Shown: positions 34,028-41,120 of the stretch, in pieces
Position numbering within the stretch: the first letter of the stretch is position 1
Layout of the letters: each line of letters opens with the position of its first letter
NCBI GenBank assembly: GCA_016720115.1
Contig: JADJXT010000001.1
Location: forward strand, 682,001-746,000
DNA from: Sphingomonadales bacterium
Lineage (GTDB): Bacteria; Pseudomonadota; Alphaproteobacteria; Sphingomonadales; Sphingomonadaceae
Direction: 5' to 3'
DNA: 64,000 nucleotides
Notes under the pieces: model-generated
What the model was told of the DNA's origin: nothing
The model's database searches: none
What the model saw: the letters and a program-made list of their open reading frames with translations, nothing else
Made by a program: the position numbers and the translations under genes

Positions 34028-34440
34028 TTCGATGCTCCCACGCGAGCGGCGATGTCTGCTTCGGCCTTGGCGCGACGTTCGGCCTCTTCCTTCTGCGCCT
34101 CGGCGTCGAGTTTTTCGACATCCATGCCGACGACGCTGCCCAGCGCCTTGTACGCCTCGCGTTCGCGGGCGCGCATCGCGTCCTTGGTTTTCTGGTGCTC
34201 GCGGATCGCGGCAAGGCTCTGTTCGACCGAGCGGTCGGCGGGCCAGCTTTCGAAATAGGTGACGGTCGGCGGCGGCGGGGTCGCCTTGTCCATCGCGTCG
34301 AAATAGAACATCGCAACGATGGTCGCAGTCGGCACGCAGGCGAGCAACAAGATCAGCAACCGTCCGCCGCGCTGCCCGCGCATATAGCCGAACAGGTCGG
34401 CCACGCCGCCCTTGAGCGATGCATCCTGGAAAAAACTCAT
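34024..34440 (-). CDS. Single-span membrane protein of unknown function upstream of ribD
   Basis: This 138-residue protein starts MSFFQDASLKGGVADLFGYMRGQ. It has one membrane helix (residues about 29 to 49, LLILLLACVPTATIVAMFYF) and a charged C-terminal helix rich in Glu/Lys/Arg. I recognise no named family; similar proteins are common in sphingomonads next to ribD. The ATG at 34440 is chosen because the longer frame includes a palindromic repeat. Confidence 0.7.
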   Translation of the reverse strand: MSFFQDASLKGGVADLFGYMRGQRGGRLLILLLACVPTATIVAMFYFDAMDKATPPPPTVTYFESWPADRSVEQSLAAIREHQKTKDAMRAREREAYKALGSVVGMDVEKLDAEAQKEEAERRAKAEADIAARVGASK

Positions 34441-34485
34441 GCGCTCTGTGTAGGGATTAAGGGGCCGGAATTCCAGAGGGCAGTT

Positions 34486-34507
34486 CCCCTCCCGCACACG
34501 GGAGGGG
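34486..34507. repeat. Palindromic repeat (CCCCTCCCG family), copy 1
   Basis: Arms CCCCTCCCG (34486 to 34494) and CGGGAGGGG (34499 to 34507) sit just downstream of tonB. The same palindrome type recurs at 36650 and 36726. Confidence 0.75.
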
Positions 34508-34519
34508 AGATAACGCCGC

Positions 34520-35176
34520 TCAATCAATCGTGAACCGCACATTCAGCGTCTGCCAGTCCTCGACCGCGACACTGCCGCGCGTTGCGGGGCGGAAGCGCCA
34601 CGAACGCAGCGCCTGCCGGACCGCCGCCTTGCCGAAATCGGGATGGCTGGCGCTGACCACCTGCGCTTCGCGCACGCGGCCGTCGGTGCCGATCAGCACG
34701 CGGATCGATGCGCTGCCCTCAATCTCCTTTTGCAGCAGGCCAGAGGGATAGTCGGGCTGGAAATCGCGGGCAAAGCGCGGATCGCGGGTGGCGGCGTGGA
34801 ATAGCGGGGCAGGCGGTTCGACGATGGGGTCCTGGATCCGGATTTCACCGCCGCCCTTGCCATCGGCAACGGTGGTCGTCTCGATGCCGGTGTCGCTGGT
34901 GGTGATATCGTTGTTGGTGGCCGTCATGGTATCGGTCTGGCGCGGCGGCACATAGACATCGTCCTTGATCGGCTTTGTATCGGTATCGGGCTTTTTCTCG
35001 TCCACCGGCGGCGGCAGCGGTTCGACCGGGATGCTGCGACCGACAAACGGATCGCGCTTGATCTGTTCGACAATCACCGGCGACAGCGCGACCGCCAATA
35101 TGATGCTGCCATTGACCCCGATGGCGAGCGCCATGCTGGCGGGGTTGGCGCGTTTCCTCTCGCTTGCGTAACTCAT
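34520..35176 (-). CDS. TonB-family energy transducer
   Basis: This 218-residue protein transmits proton-motive force to outer-membrane TonB-dependent receptors. It has an N-terminal helix (ALAIGVNGSIILAVALSPVIV), a periplasmic Pro/Thr/Asp-rich linker (PVEPLPPPVDEKKPDTDTKP) and a C-terminal TonB domain (PDYPSGLLQKEIEGSASIRVLIGTDGRV...ALRSWRFRPA). ExbB/ExbD genes are not adjacent. It may be in one transcript with the following membrane gene and ribDE. Confidence 0.85.
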   Translation of the reverse strand: MSYASERKRANPASMALAIGVNGSIILAVALSPVIVEQIKRDPFVGRSIPVEPLPPPVDEKKPDTDTKPIKDDVYVPPRQTDTMTATNNDITTSDTGIETTTVADGKGGGEIRIQDPIVEPPAPLFHAATRDPRFARDFQPDYPSGLLQKEIEGSASIRVLIGTDGRVREAQVVSASHPDFGKAAVRQALRSWRFRPATRGSVAVEDWQTLNVRFTID

Positions 35177-35349
35177 TTCAGCTCCTCTCCTGCAGCTGTG
35201 CGCTACCGGCCCGGAGCAGTTGCGAATCAGCCAGTCCGGGCCGATAGACGCAAGTTAATGATACAACATAACATGCCGATGTCAAGCGGATGCCGTAGCG
35301 TCGAACTCTTCAGGCGCTCGAGTCAGGCGGTGGCGTGTGGGTGATTTTT

Positions 35350-35478
35350 CCTCAGAAGGAAGAAGGAAATAAGGAATAAGGCGCGTAGCGCCCGCAATAC
35401 GCGTCGCACTCGCAATTATGCGAAACATTGATGAAAGGGCTGCCGCCCTTCTTTCTTATTTTCTTATTTCTTCTGAGG
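35350..35478. repeat. 129-bp element with imperfect A/G-rich terminal inverted repeats
   Basis: The left arm (35350 to 35380) begins CCTCAGAAGGAAGAAGG and the right arm (35451 to 35478) ends TTTCTTCTGAGG. The outermost 10 bases match exactly and the rest is purine/pyrimidine mirrored. A small inner hairpin GGCGC-GTA-GCGCC is at 35380 to 35392. There is no ORF. It lies in the 534-bp gene-free stretch between tonB and the next lipoprotein gene. Confidence 0.65.
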
Positions 35479-35546
35479 GAATCAGCGGCGCGACGCTGTT
35501 GCCCCAAGTACCGTCGCGGCTGTCGGGGATGGCTGGAGCGGTCGGA

Positions 35547-35710
35547 TTTTTTGTTTCGCGCAGAGGCGCAGAGATCGCAGCGAGCTATTCCGAGCCGAAG
35601 GCTCATTCCATCACCGGACGCTTAAATTTCACTGAAACAGGCAGTTTGAAGGCGGCTTCGCCGCAACAACTGAATCTCCGCGGCTCTGCGTCTCTGCGCG
35701 AAACAAAAAA
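35547..35710. repeat. 164-bp element with 27-bp near-perfect terminal inverted repeats
   Basis: The left arm 35547 to 35573 (begins TTTTTTGTTTCGCGCAGAG) and the right arm 35684 to 35710 are inverted copies with one mismatch in 27. The right end touches the TCA stop of the next gene without a gap. No coding potential is visible between the arms. With the 129-bp element it fills most of the 35177 to 35710 gap. Confidence 0.75.
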
Positions 35711-36022
35711 TCAGCCCTTGATCGCGCAGATTACGCCCGACGAACTCACCACGCCCAATATCTCGGGATCCTGCAGCGCTTTGGTGCGCTTGACGAATTC
35801 TTCGATGGTGATCTGGCTGGCCTTCTTGCCCTGCAGCTTTTTGAGGCCATTCAGTTTGTTGAGCTGGAACAGCGACAGCCGGTCAACCATCCTGTCGGCC
35901 ATGCAGGAGGCAACCGGCTTCGACAGCCCGGCATCGGTCAGCGCGGTGCGGATGCGCGTTTCCGGCGTGGCGCAACCGGCAAGGGCCAGGGCGATTGCCG
36001 GAACGCACAGCCCGGCCTTCAT
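35711..36022 (-). CDS. Small lipoprotein (unknown function)
   Basis: This 103-residue protein has a lipoprotein signal (MKAGLCVPAIALALAGCAT). A helical domain with two further Cys (ASCMADRMVDRLSLFQLNKL and SSSGVICAIKG) follows, which may form a disulfide. Its ATG overlaps the ppa stop (ATGA). A longer frame adds ten residues but spoils the signal. No named family recognised. Confidence 0.7.
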   Translation of the reverse strand: MKAGLCVPAIALALAGCATPETRIRTALTDAGLSKPVASCMADRMVDRLSLFQLNKLNGLKKLQGKKASQITIEEFVKRTKALQDPEILGVVSSSGVICAIKG

Positions 36023-36555
36023 ATGCCCTGCGCCTTCGCGCGCTCGATGCATTCGACGATGATGCGCCGTGCTTCATCGACATCGCCCCAGCCATTGAGC
36101 TTGGCCCATTTGCCCGGTTCCAGGTCTTTGTAATGGGTGAAGAAATGTTCGATCTGCTGCAGCACGATGGGCGGCATGTCCTTATAGGTCACGACATCGG
36201 CATAATAAGGAAAAGTCTTGTTCACGGGCACGCAAAGCAGCTTCTCGTCGCCGCCTGCATCGTCTTCCATCATCAATACGCCGACCGGGCGGCACTTGAC
36301 CACCGCGCCCGCGACTATCGGGCTGCGTGCGACGACCAGCGCATCCAGCGGATCGCCATCCTCGCCCAGCGTGTGCGGAACGAAACCGTAATTGGCCGGA
36401 TAGCGCATCGGGGTGTGCAGGAAACGGTCGACAAACAGCGCTCCGCTCGCCTTGTCGAATTCATATTTCACCGGCTCGCCGCCGATGGGAACTTCGATGA
36501 GGACGTTGAGGCTTTCGGGCGGATTGTCGCCGGCAGGGATGAGATCGATACGCAT
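36019..36555 (-). CDS. ppa: Inorganic pyrophosphatase (family I)
   Basis: This soluble enzyme hydrolyses pyrophosphate to drive biosynthesis. It has 178 residues with the family motifs RYPANYGFVPHTLGEDGDPLDALVV (DxDxxD metal site at GEDGDPLD) and EDDAGGDEKLLCVP, and the C-terminal FFTHYKDLEPGKW. It is normal length, ATG at 36555. It is coupled by ATGA to the downstream lipoprotein gene. Confidence 0.95.
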   Translation of the reverse strand: MRIDLIPAGDNPPESLNVLIEVPIGGEPVKYEFDKASGALFVDRFLHTPMRYPANYGFVPHTLGEDGDPLDALVVARSPIVAGAVVKCRPVGVLMMEDDAGGDEKLLCVPVNKTFPYYADVVTYKDMPPIVLQQIEHFFTHYKDLEPGKWAKLNGWGDVDEARRIIVECIERAKAQGI

Positions 36556-36649
36556 GGGAGTGGCCTTTATACTGGTTTGGCGCGGCCCCTAATCGAATAT
36601 CGCGGCTGACGGAAGGCTGAATGGTGAGGTTTGGACTAAAGTTCGGTTC

Positions 36650-36747
36650 CCCCTCCCGCTTGCGGGAGGGGCTAGGGGAGGGGGCGAGCGTAACGAGCCT
36701 TGTGCCCTTTCAGGCCCACCCCCGGCCCCTCCCGCAAGCGGGAGGGG
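36650..36747. repeat. Two palindromes of the CCCCTCCCG family, copies 2 and 3
   Basis: Two 22-bp palindromes with arms CCCCTCCCGC/GCGGGAGGGG occupy 36650 to 36671 (TT centre) and 36726 to 36747 (AA centre). They flank G- and C-rich tracts that can also pair with each other. They lie in the 345-bp stretch between ppa and hisS, where no gene is visible. Confidence 0.8.
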
Positions 36748-36811
36748 AGAAATCGCGCTATTCCACGGCAGGGCAAAACCCGCTAGGGAGCCGCGCAGTT
36801 AGTTAGAGGCG

Positions 36812-36887
36812 GCACCGGCCCTCTCCCCCACCCGACCACCCAATGACAATACCCTGTGGGTGGTCGGGTGGGGGAGAGGGCCGGTGC
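36812..36887. repeat. Perfect 31-bp inverted repeat just upstream of hisS
   Basis: The arms at 36812 to 36842 and 36857 to 36887 are perfect complements over 31 bases (begin GCACCGGCCCTCTCCCCCAC), with a 14-base loop. The right arm ends 14 bp before the hisS ATG and would fold in the hisS leader if transcription starts upstream of it. Confidence 0.85.
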
Positions 36888-36901
36888 GGAAACAGGCAAA
36901 G

Positions 36902-38257
36902 ATGGCAAAGATTCAAACCCCCCAGCCGGTGCGCGGCACGCAGGACATGTATGGTGAAACCGAGGAACGCTTCGCGCATGTCGTGGCGACCTTTGAAAGC
37001 GTGCGGCGGCTTTATGGGTTCAAGGGGCTCCAACTGCCGGTGATCGAACCGACCGCGGTCTTTTCGCGGTCGCTGGGCGAGGCGACCGATGTTGTTTCGA
37101 AGGAGATGTACACATTCGAGGATCGCGGCGGGGATTCGGTCACGCTGCGCCCCGAATTTACAGCGGGCATCGCGCGTGCCTATCTCACCAATGGCTGGCA
37201 GCAGCACGCACCGATGAAGGTCACGACGCACGGCCCGCTGTTCCGCTATGAACGCCCGCAGAAGGGCCGCTATCGCCAGTTCCACCAGATCGACGCGGAG
37301 ATTATCGGCGCTGCCGAACCGCAGGCGGATGTCGAACTGCTGGTGATGGCCGACCAGTTGCTGCACGAACTGGGTATCAAGGAAGGCGTGACCCTCGAAC
37401 TCAACACGCTGGGCGATGCCGCCAGCCGCGATGCCTGGCGCGCGGCGCTGATCACCTATTTCAACGATCACAAGAATGTCTTGAGTGAGGACAGCCTGTC
37501 GCGGCTGGAGAAAAATCCGCTCCGTATCCTCGACAGCAAGGACCCCGACGATCGCGGCGTCGCCCATGCCGCGCCCAGGATCGACGAATTTCTGAGCGGC
37601 GAGGCGCAGGACTTTTTCGGGAGCGTCACGACGGGTCTCGACGCGGCGGGGGTCGCCTGGACGCGCAATGCCAAACTGGTGCGCGGCCTCGATTACTACC
37701 GCCACACGGCGTTTGAATTCACCACCGACCGGTTGGGTGCGCAAGGGACGGTACTCGGCGGTGGGCGTTACGATGGGTTGATCGAGAATTTGGGTGGTCC
37801 GGCCACGCCTGCGGTTGGCTGGGCTGCTGGGATTGAGCGGTTGGCGATGTTGATTGGGGAACCGAAACCTTCTCGTCCAAGTATCGTACTGGTGAGCGAG
37901 AGCGATGAGCTAAATGGCGCCGTTTGGCGAATTGCATTCGGTTTGAGACGCTACAACTTTGCAATTGAGGTAGTTGCTAGCGGATCATTGAAAAAGCGGT
38001 TCGATAGAGCCAAGAAGCTCAATCCAGATATCGTGATCATCTTTGATGACTCAGTAGAGCAAGATGCCATTGTAGCGAACGCTAGAGTCAAACTGCTTGA
38101 TAATTATCGTTACGGACATTTCCAGTCGGAGGCCCAATTTTATGACGCGTGGAACGCCGTTGTAGGCGAGTTTTTGTCGATTCCTGACGGATTAAAAGGC
38201 TGGTTTGAAGGTAAAGAGTTGGCACTCTACACTAAAGAATATGATCATTATTTCTGA
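36902..38257 (+). CDS. hisS: Histidyl-tRNA synthetase with atypical C-terminal domain
   Basis: This class II aminoacyl-tRNA synthetase has 451 residues. The catalytic core is standard: QPVRGTQDMYG, motif 2 GPLFRYERPQKGRYRQFHQIDAE, LVRGLDYYRHTAFEF and a final GGGRYDGLIENLGGPATPAVGWAAGIERL. From about residue 320 (position 37860) the anticodon-binding domain is divergent, is longer than usual and falls to about 45 percent GC, against about 65 percent just upstream. The ATG at 36902 is chosen; the open frame upstream is inside a palindrome. Core function is certain; the origin of the 3' end is discussed in findings. Confidence 0.93.
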   Translation: MAKIQTPQPVRGTQDMYGETEERFAHVVATFESVRRLYGFKGLQLPVIEPTAVFSRSLGEATDVVSKEMYTFEDRGGDSVTLRPEFTAGIARAYLTNGWQQHAPMKVTTHGPLFRYERPQKGRYRQFHQIDAEIIGAAEPQADVELLVMADQLLHELGIKEGVTLELNTLGDAASRDAWRAALITYFNDHKNVLSEDSLSRLEKNPLRILDSKDPDDRGVAHAAPRIDEFLSGEAQDFFGSVTTGLDAAGVAWTRNAKLVRGLDYYRHTAFEFTTDRLGAQGTVLGGGRYDGLIENLGGPATPAVGWAAGIERLAMLIGEPKPSRPSIVLVSESDELNGAVWRIAFGLRRYNFAIEVVASGSLKKRFDRAKKLNPDIVIIFDDSVEQDAIVANARVKLLDNYRYGHFQSEAQFYDAWNAVVGEFLSIPDGLKGWFEGKELALYTKEYDHYF

Positions 38258-38267
38258 TCAAACATCT

Positions 38268-38358
38268 CGTCACCCCCGCGAAGGCGGGGGGCCAACCCCT
38301 GAGCGTCCGGTTTGCACGACAGGGCAGGTGATGGATTCCCGCCTTCGCGGGAATGACG
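38268..38358. repeat. 91-bp two-hairpin repeat element (type A)
   Basis: It starts CGTCACCCCCGCGAAGGCGG and ends with a complementary segment closing in TGACG. The two ends pair with each other (CGTCA...CCGCGAAGGCGGG) and each also forms its own short hairpin. It lies in the hisS to prfA gap, where no gene is seen. Confidence 0.7.
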
Positions 38359-38390
38359 AAGTGTGGGGTGGTAGAGGAGGTTCTCCTAGC

Positions 38391-38482
38391 CGTCACCCTG
38401 AACTTGATTCAGGGTCCATTTCTCCTCTCACCCCTTCGGTCTCGGTGGCACGATGGATGCTGAAACAAGTTCAGCATGACGA
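38391..38482 (+). repeat. 92-bp two-hairpin dispersed repeat (type B), copy 1
   Basis: Hairpin CCCTGAACTTGATTCAGGG is near the left end and hairpin GCTGAAACAAGTTCAGC near the right, with outer ends CGTCA and TGACG. A second copy, about 90 percent identical over the whole length by eye, lies inverted at 54548 to 54637. Confidence 0.85.
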
Positions 38483-38530
38483 TGAAGGAGAGGCGGTGCA
38501 ATACCTCTTCGTGTCTTCGTGTGAACTAAA

Positions 38531-39610
38531 ATGACCGCCATTTCCCCCCAACGCATTGCGCAGATCGAGGCGCGCTTTGCCGAGCTTGAGGCGCGGATGG
38601 CGTCTGGCATGCTGGAGGGCGATGCCTTTGTGCAGGCGTCGAAGGAATATGCCGAGCTGGAGCCGGTCGCCAAGGCCGCGGCCGAGCTGCGCGGATTGCG
38701 CGATGAACTGGCGGGGTTGGAGGAAATGCTTGCGGGCGATGATGCCGACCTGAAAGCGATGGCCGCCGAGGAAATAGACGGCGTGCGCGATCGGATTGAG
38801 GCGGGTGAGCATGATCTTGCCATCCTCCTCCTCCCCCGCGACGTTGCCGATCAGCGTTCGGCAATGCTCGAAATCCGCGCAGGGACAGGCGGGGACGAGG
38901 CGGCATTGTTCGCGGGCGATCTCTACCGCATGTATGAACGCTATGCTGCCGCGCAGGGCTGGAAGGTCGAACCGATTTCGATGAGTGCCTCCGACGTTGG
39001 CGGGTTCAAGGAAATCGTTGCCGCAGTTTCGGGCGCGGGGGTTTTTGCCAAGCTGAAATTCGAAAGCGGTGTCCACAGGGTGCAGCGCGTGCCGGTGACC
39101 GAGAGCGGCGGGCGTATCCACACCAGCGCGGCGACCGTCGCGGTGTTGCCCGAGCCGACCGAGGTCGATGTCCATATCGAGGACAAGGACCTCAAGATCG
39201 ACGTCTATCGCGCCTCGGGCGCAGGCGGGCAGCATGTGAACACCACCGACAGCGCGGTGCGCATCACCCACGCACCGACCGGCATTGTCGTCACCTGTCA
39301 GGACGGGCGTAGCCAGCACAAGAACAAGGAAAAGGCGATGCAGGTGCTGCGCGCGCGCATCTACGAAAAGGAACGCGAAGAGGCGCAGGGCGCCGAGGCC
39401 GAGGCGCGCAAGGCGATGGTCGGTTCGGGCGACCGCAGCGAACGCATCCGCACCTATAATTTCCCGCAGGGCCGGGTCACCGATCATCGCATCAACCTGA
39501 CGCTGCACAAGCTGCCCGAAATACTGGAAGGCGCGGGGCTCGCAGAGATGGTTGACGCGTTGATAGCCGAGGACCAGTCTGCGCGATTGGCGGGGATGGA
39601 TGGAAACTAA
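38531..39610 (+). CDS. prfA: Peptide chain release factor 1
   Basis: RF1 terminates translation at UAA/UAG; 359 residues. The GGQ peptidyl-hydrolysis motif is visible as GAGGQHVNTTDSAVR near residue 235, and the codon-recognition region reads RVPVTESGGRIHTSA (the tripeptide is PVT where many RF1 have PAT). The start is the ATG at 38531 directly after the repeats. The usual downstream prmC/hemK is absent here. Confidence 0.96.
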   Translation: MTAISPQRIAQIEARFAELEARMASGMLEGDAFVQASKEYAELEPVAKAAAELRGLRDELAGLEEMLAGDDADLKAMAAEEIDGVRDRIEAGEHDLAILLLPRDVADQRSAMLEIRAGTGGDEAALFAGDLYRMYERYAAAQGWKVEPISMSASDVGGFKEIVAAVSGAGVFAKLKFESGVHRVQRVPVTESGGRIHTSAATVAVLPEPTEVDVHIEDKDLKIDVYRASGAGGQHVNTTDSAVRITHAPTGIVVTCQDGRSQHKNKEKAMQVLRARIYEKEREEAQGAEAEARKAMVGSGDRSERIRTYNFPQGRVTDHRINLTLHKLPEILEGAGLAEMVDALIAEDQSARLAGMDGN

Positions 39611-39611
39611 G

Positions 39612-39730
39612 TCATGATGCCATCACGTTCAAACATCACCGTAGCCCTGAGCCTGTCGAAGGGCGCTTGTCGGTAAGGCGTGCTTCGACAGGCTCAGCAC
39701 TACGGTTTTGTTTAATGCCATCATGATTTA
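39612..39730. repeat. 119-bp nested palindromic element (type C)
   Basis: Outer arms TCATGATGCCAT (39612) and ATGCCATCATGA (39716 to 39727) enclose inner arms that read CCCTGAGCCTGTCGAAGGGC and, inverted, GCTTCGACAGGCTCAG. The element fills the prfA to GST gap, which contains no gene. Confidence 0.75.
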
Positions 39731-39760
39731 GACTTTAGACCGCAAGAGGAGAGTGCGACG

Positions 39761-40402
39761 ATGAAATTATACCAGTCAGTTGGCCCCAACCCCCGCGTTG
39801 TCCTCTTCTACCTTGCCGAAAAAGGCGTCGAAATTGACCGCGTCTTTGTCGACATCATGGGCGGTGAGAACCGGCAGGGCGAATGGCTGAAAAAGCATCC
39901 GCGCGGCGGGATTCCGGTGCTCGAACTCGATGATGGCAGCCTGATTTCCGAAGCAACGGTGATCTGCGACTATCTGGACGAGCGTTTCCCCGAAAAGCCG
40001 CTGGTCGGGGCGACGCCTGAGGCGCGCGCTGCCGTTCGCGCGGCGATCCGCCATATCGACTACAGCATCGGCAGCCCGATGATGAACGGCTTTCGCAGCG
40101 TCGAGGGCCTGCCAATGTTCGAAAACCGTATGCTTTGCATTCCCGAAGCGGCACCGGGGAACAAGGCCTATGCGCAGGATGGCTTGCGGCAGGCCGATGC
40201 GCTTCTCGCACGGCAGGCTTTTGTCGCGGGTGACAGTTTCAGCCTCGCCGACATAGCATTGTTCTGCTGGGTCGAATTTGGCGCGATGGTGGGGCAGGGG
40301 ATGCCCGACGATGCAACCAGCCTTAAAGCATGGCGTGACAGGATTGCGGCGATGCCGTCCGCAATTGCCAGTGCAGATCCGAAACACGGACTAAGCGCAT
40401 AG
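39761..40402 (+). CDS. Glutathione S-transferase family protein
   Basis: This 213-residue protein has an N-terminal thioredoxin-fold domain (MKLYQSVGPNPRVVLFYLAEKG, GGIPVLELDDGSLISEATVICDYLDE) and a C-terminal helical GST domain (FVAGDSFSLADIALFCWVEF). The ES motif for glutathione (SEATV) is intact. It is likely a general detoxification GST; the substrate is unknown. A gap of about 350 bp with no gene follows; the end of it holds the BlaI operators. Confidence 0.88.
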   Translation: MKLYQSVGPNPRVVLFYLAEKGVEIDRVFVDIMGGENRQGEWLKKHPRGGIPVLELDDGSLISEATVICDYLDERFPEKPLVGATPEARAAVRAAIRHIDYSIGSPMMNGFRSVEGLPMFENRMLCIPEAAPGNKAYAQDGLRQADALLARQAFVAGDSFSLADIALFCWVEFGAMVGQGMPDDATSLKAWRDRIAAMPSAIASADPKHGLSA

Positions 40403-40684
40403 CAAGAGCCACTTTTTGGGTTATTTGACTTCGAATTTTGAAGGGAAGTGCCGGGACGGGTTGGTGCGAGACCAGTTAAGCAACCAACCCGTCCATGGCG
40501 TGTGGGTGTTGAACATGTATCTATATGCAGCGCCCGTGCCAATTTGGCATCATTCAAATAAAACAATCATTTAGTTGGTTGTGGCGGCGTTAACTTTTTC
40601 CGCGCTGTAAAAATTGCCGACATTTTGACGCAATTTTTCCTGGCCATTCATCCGCACCCGAATGTCGTTTGTCGAAGCGGTGGT

Positions 40685-40719
40685 TTACATCTGTAATCGG
40701 CTTGACTACGCCTGTAGTC
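40685..40719. promoter_or_regulatory. Two BlaI/MecI-type operators upstream of blaI-like gene
   Basis: Site 1 TTACATCTGTAA (40685 to 40696) fits the TACA-N2-TGTA consensus of BlaI/MecI. Site 2 (40704 to 40719) is a dyad GACTAC-N4-GTAGTC overlapping a TTGACT -35-like box (40702 to 40707). They lie 33 to 67 bp before the blaI ATG, consistent with autorepression. Confidence 0.75.
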
Positions 40720-40751
40720 GAATATGGGGCATATAGCTAAGGTATTTCTGG

Positions 40752-41120
40752 ATGAGTGAACGTATCAGCGAAGCGGAACTGGCGGTGATGGAAGTGCTCT
40801 GGGAAGAAGCACCCCTGACCGCCACCGATGTTGCCGGCCGGGTGGCCCGCCAGCGCGACTGGTCTTTGGCGACCGTGAAAACCCTTCTTTCGCGCCTCGT
40901 CGCGAAGGAAGCGGTCGGCCATCATCTTGACGGTCGCCGCTTTCTCTATTCGCCGCTGGTCGAGCGCGATGCCTATGTCACACGCGAATCGCGCCGCCTT
41001 GTCGACCGGTTTTTCGGTGGCAAGCTGATGCCGCTAGTCGCGCACCTCGCCGAGCAGCAGAGCCTGAGCGATGATGAAATTGCCCAAATCGAAAAGCTGC
41101 TGAGGGAGATGAAATCATGA
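40752..41120 (+). CDS. BlaI/MecI/CopY-family repressor
   Basis: This is a 122-residue winged-HTH dimeric repressor. The N-terminal domain has ISEAELAVMEVLWEEAPLTATDVAGRV and DWSLATVKTLLSRLVAKEAVGHHLDGRRFLYSPLV; the C-terminal helices dimerise and carry the segment normally cleaved on induction. It has no metal CxC motif of CopY. It overlaps the M56 peptidase gene (ATGA), as BlaI/BlaR pairs do. Confidence 0.92.
   Translation: MSERISEAELAVMEVLWEEAPLTATDVAGRVARQRDWSLATVKTLLSRLVAKEAVGHHLDGRRFLYSPLVERDAYVTRESRRLVDRFFGGKLMPLVAHLAEQQSLSDDEIAQIEKLLREMKS

Noticed and set aside
36803..37744. Long minus-strand open frame opposite hisS (313 codons)
   Set aside because: It lies wholly antisense to clear hisS catalytic motifs and its composition is that of a complementary strand of a high-GC gene.
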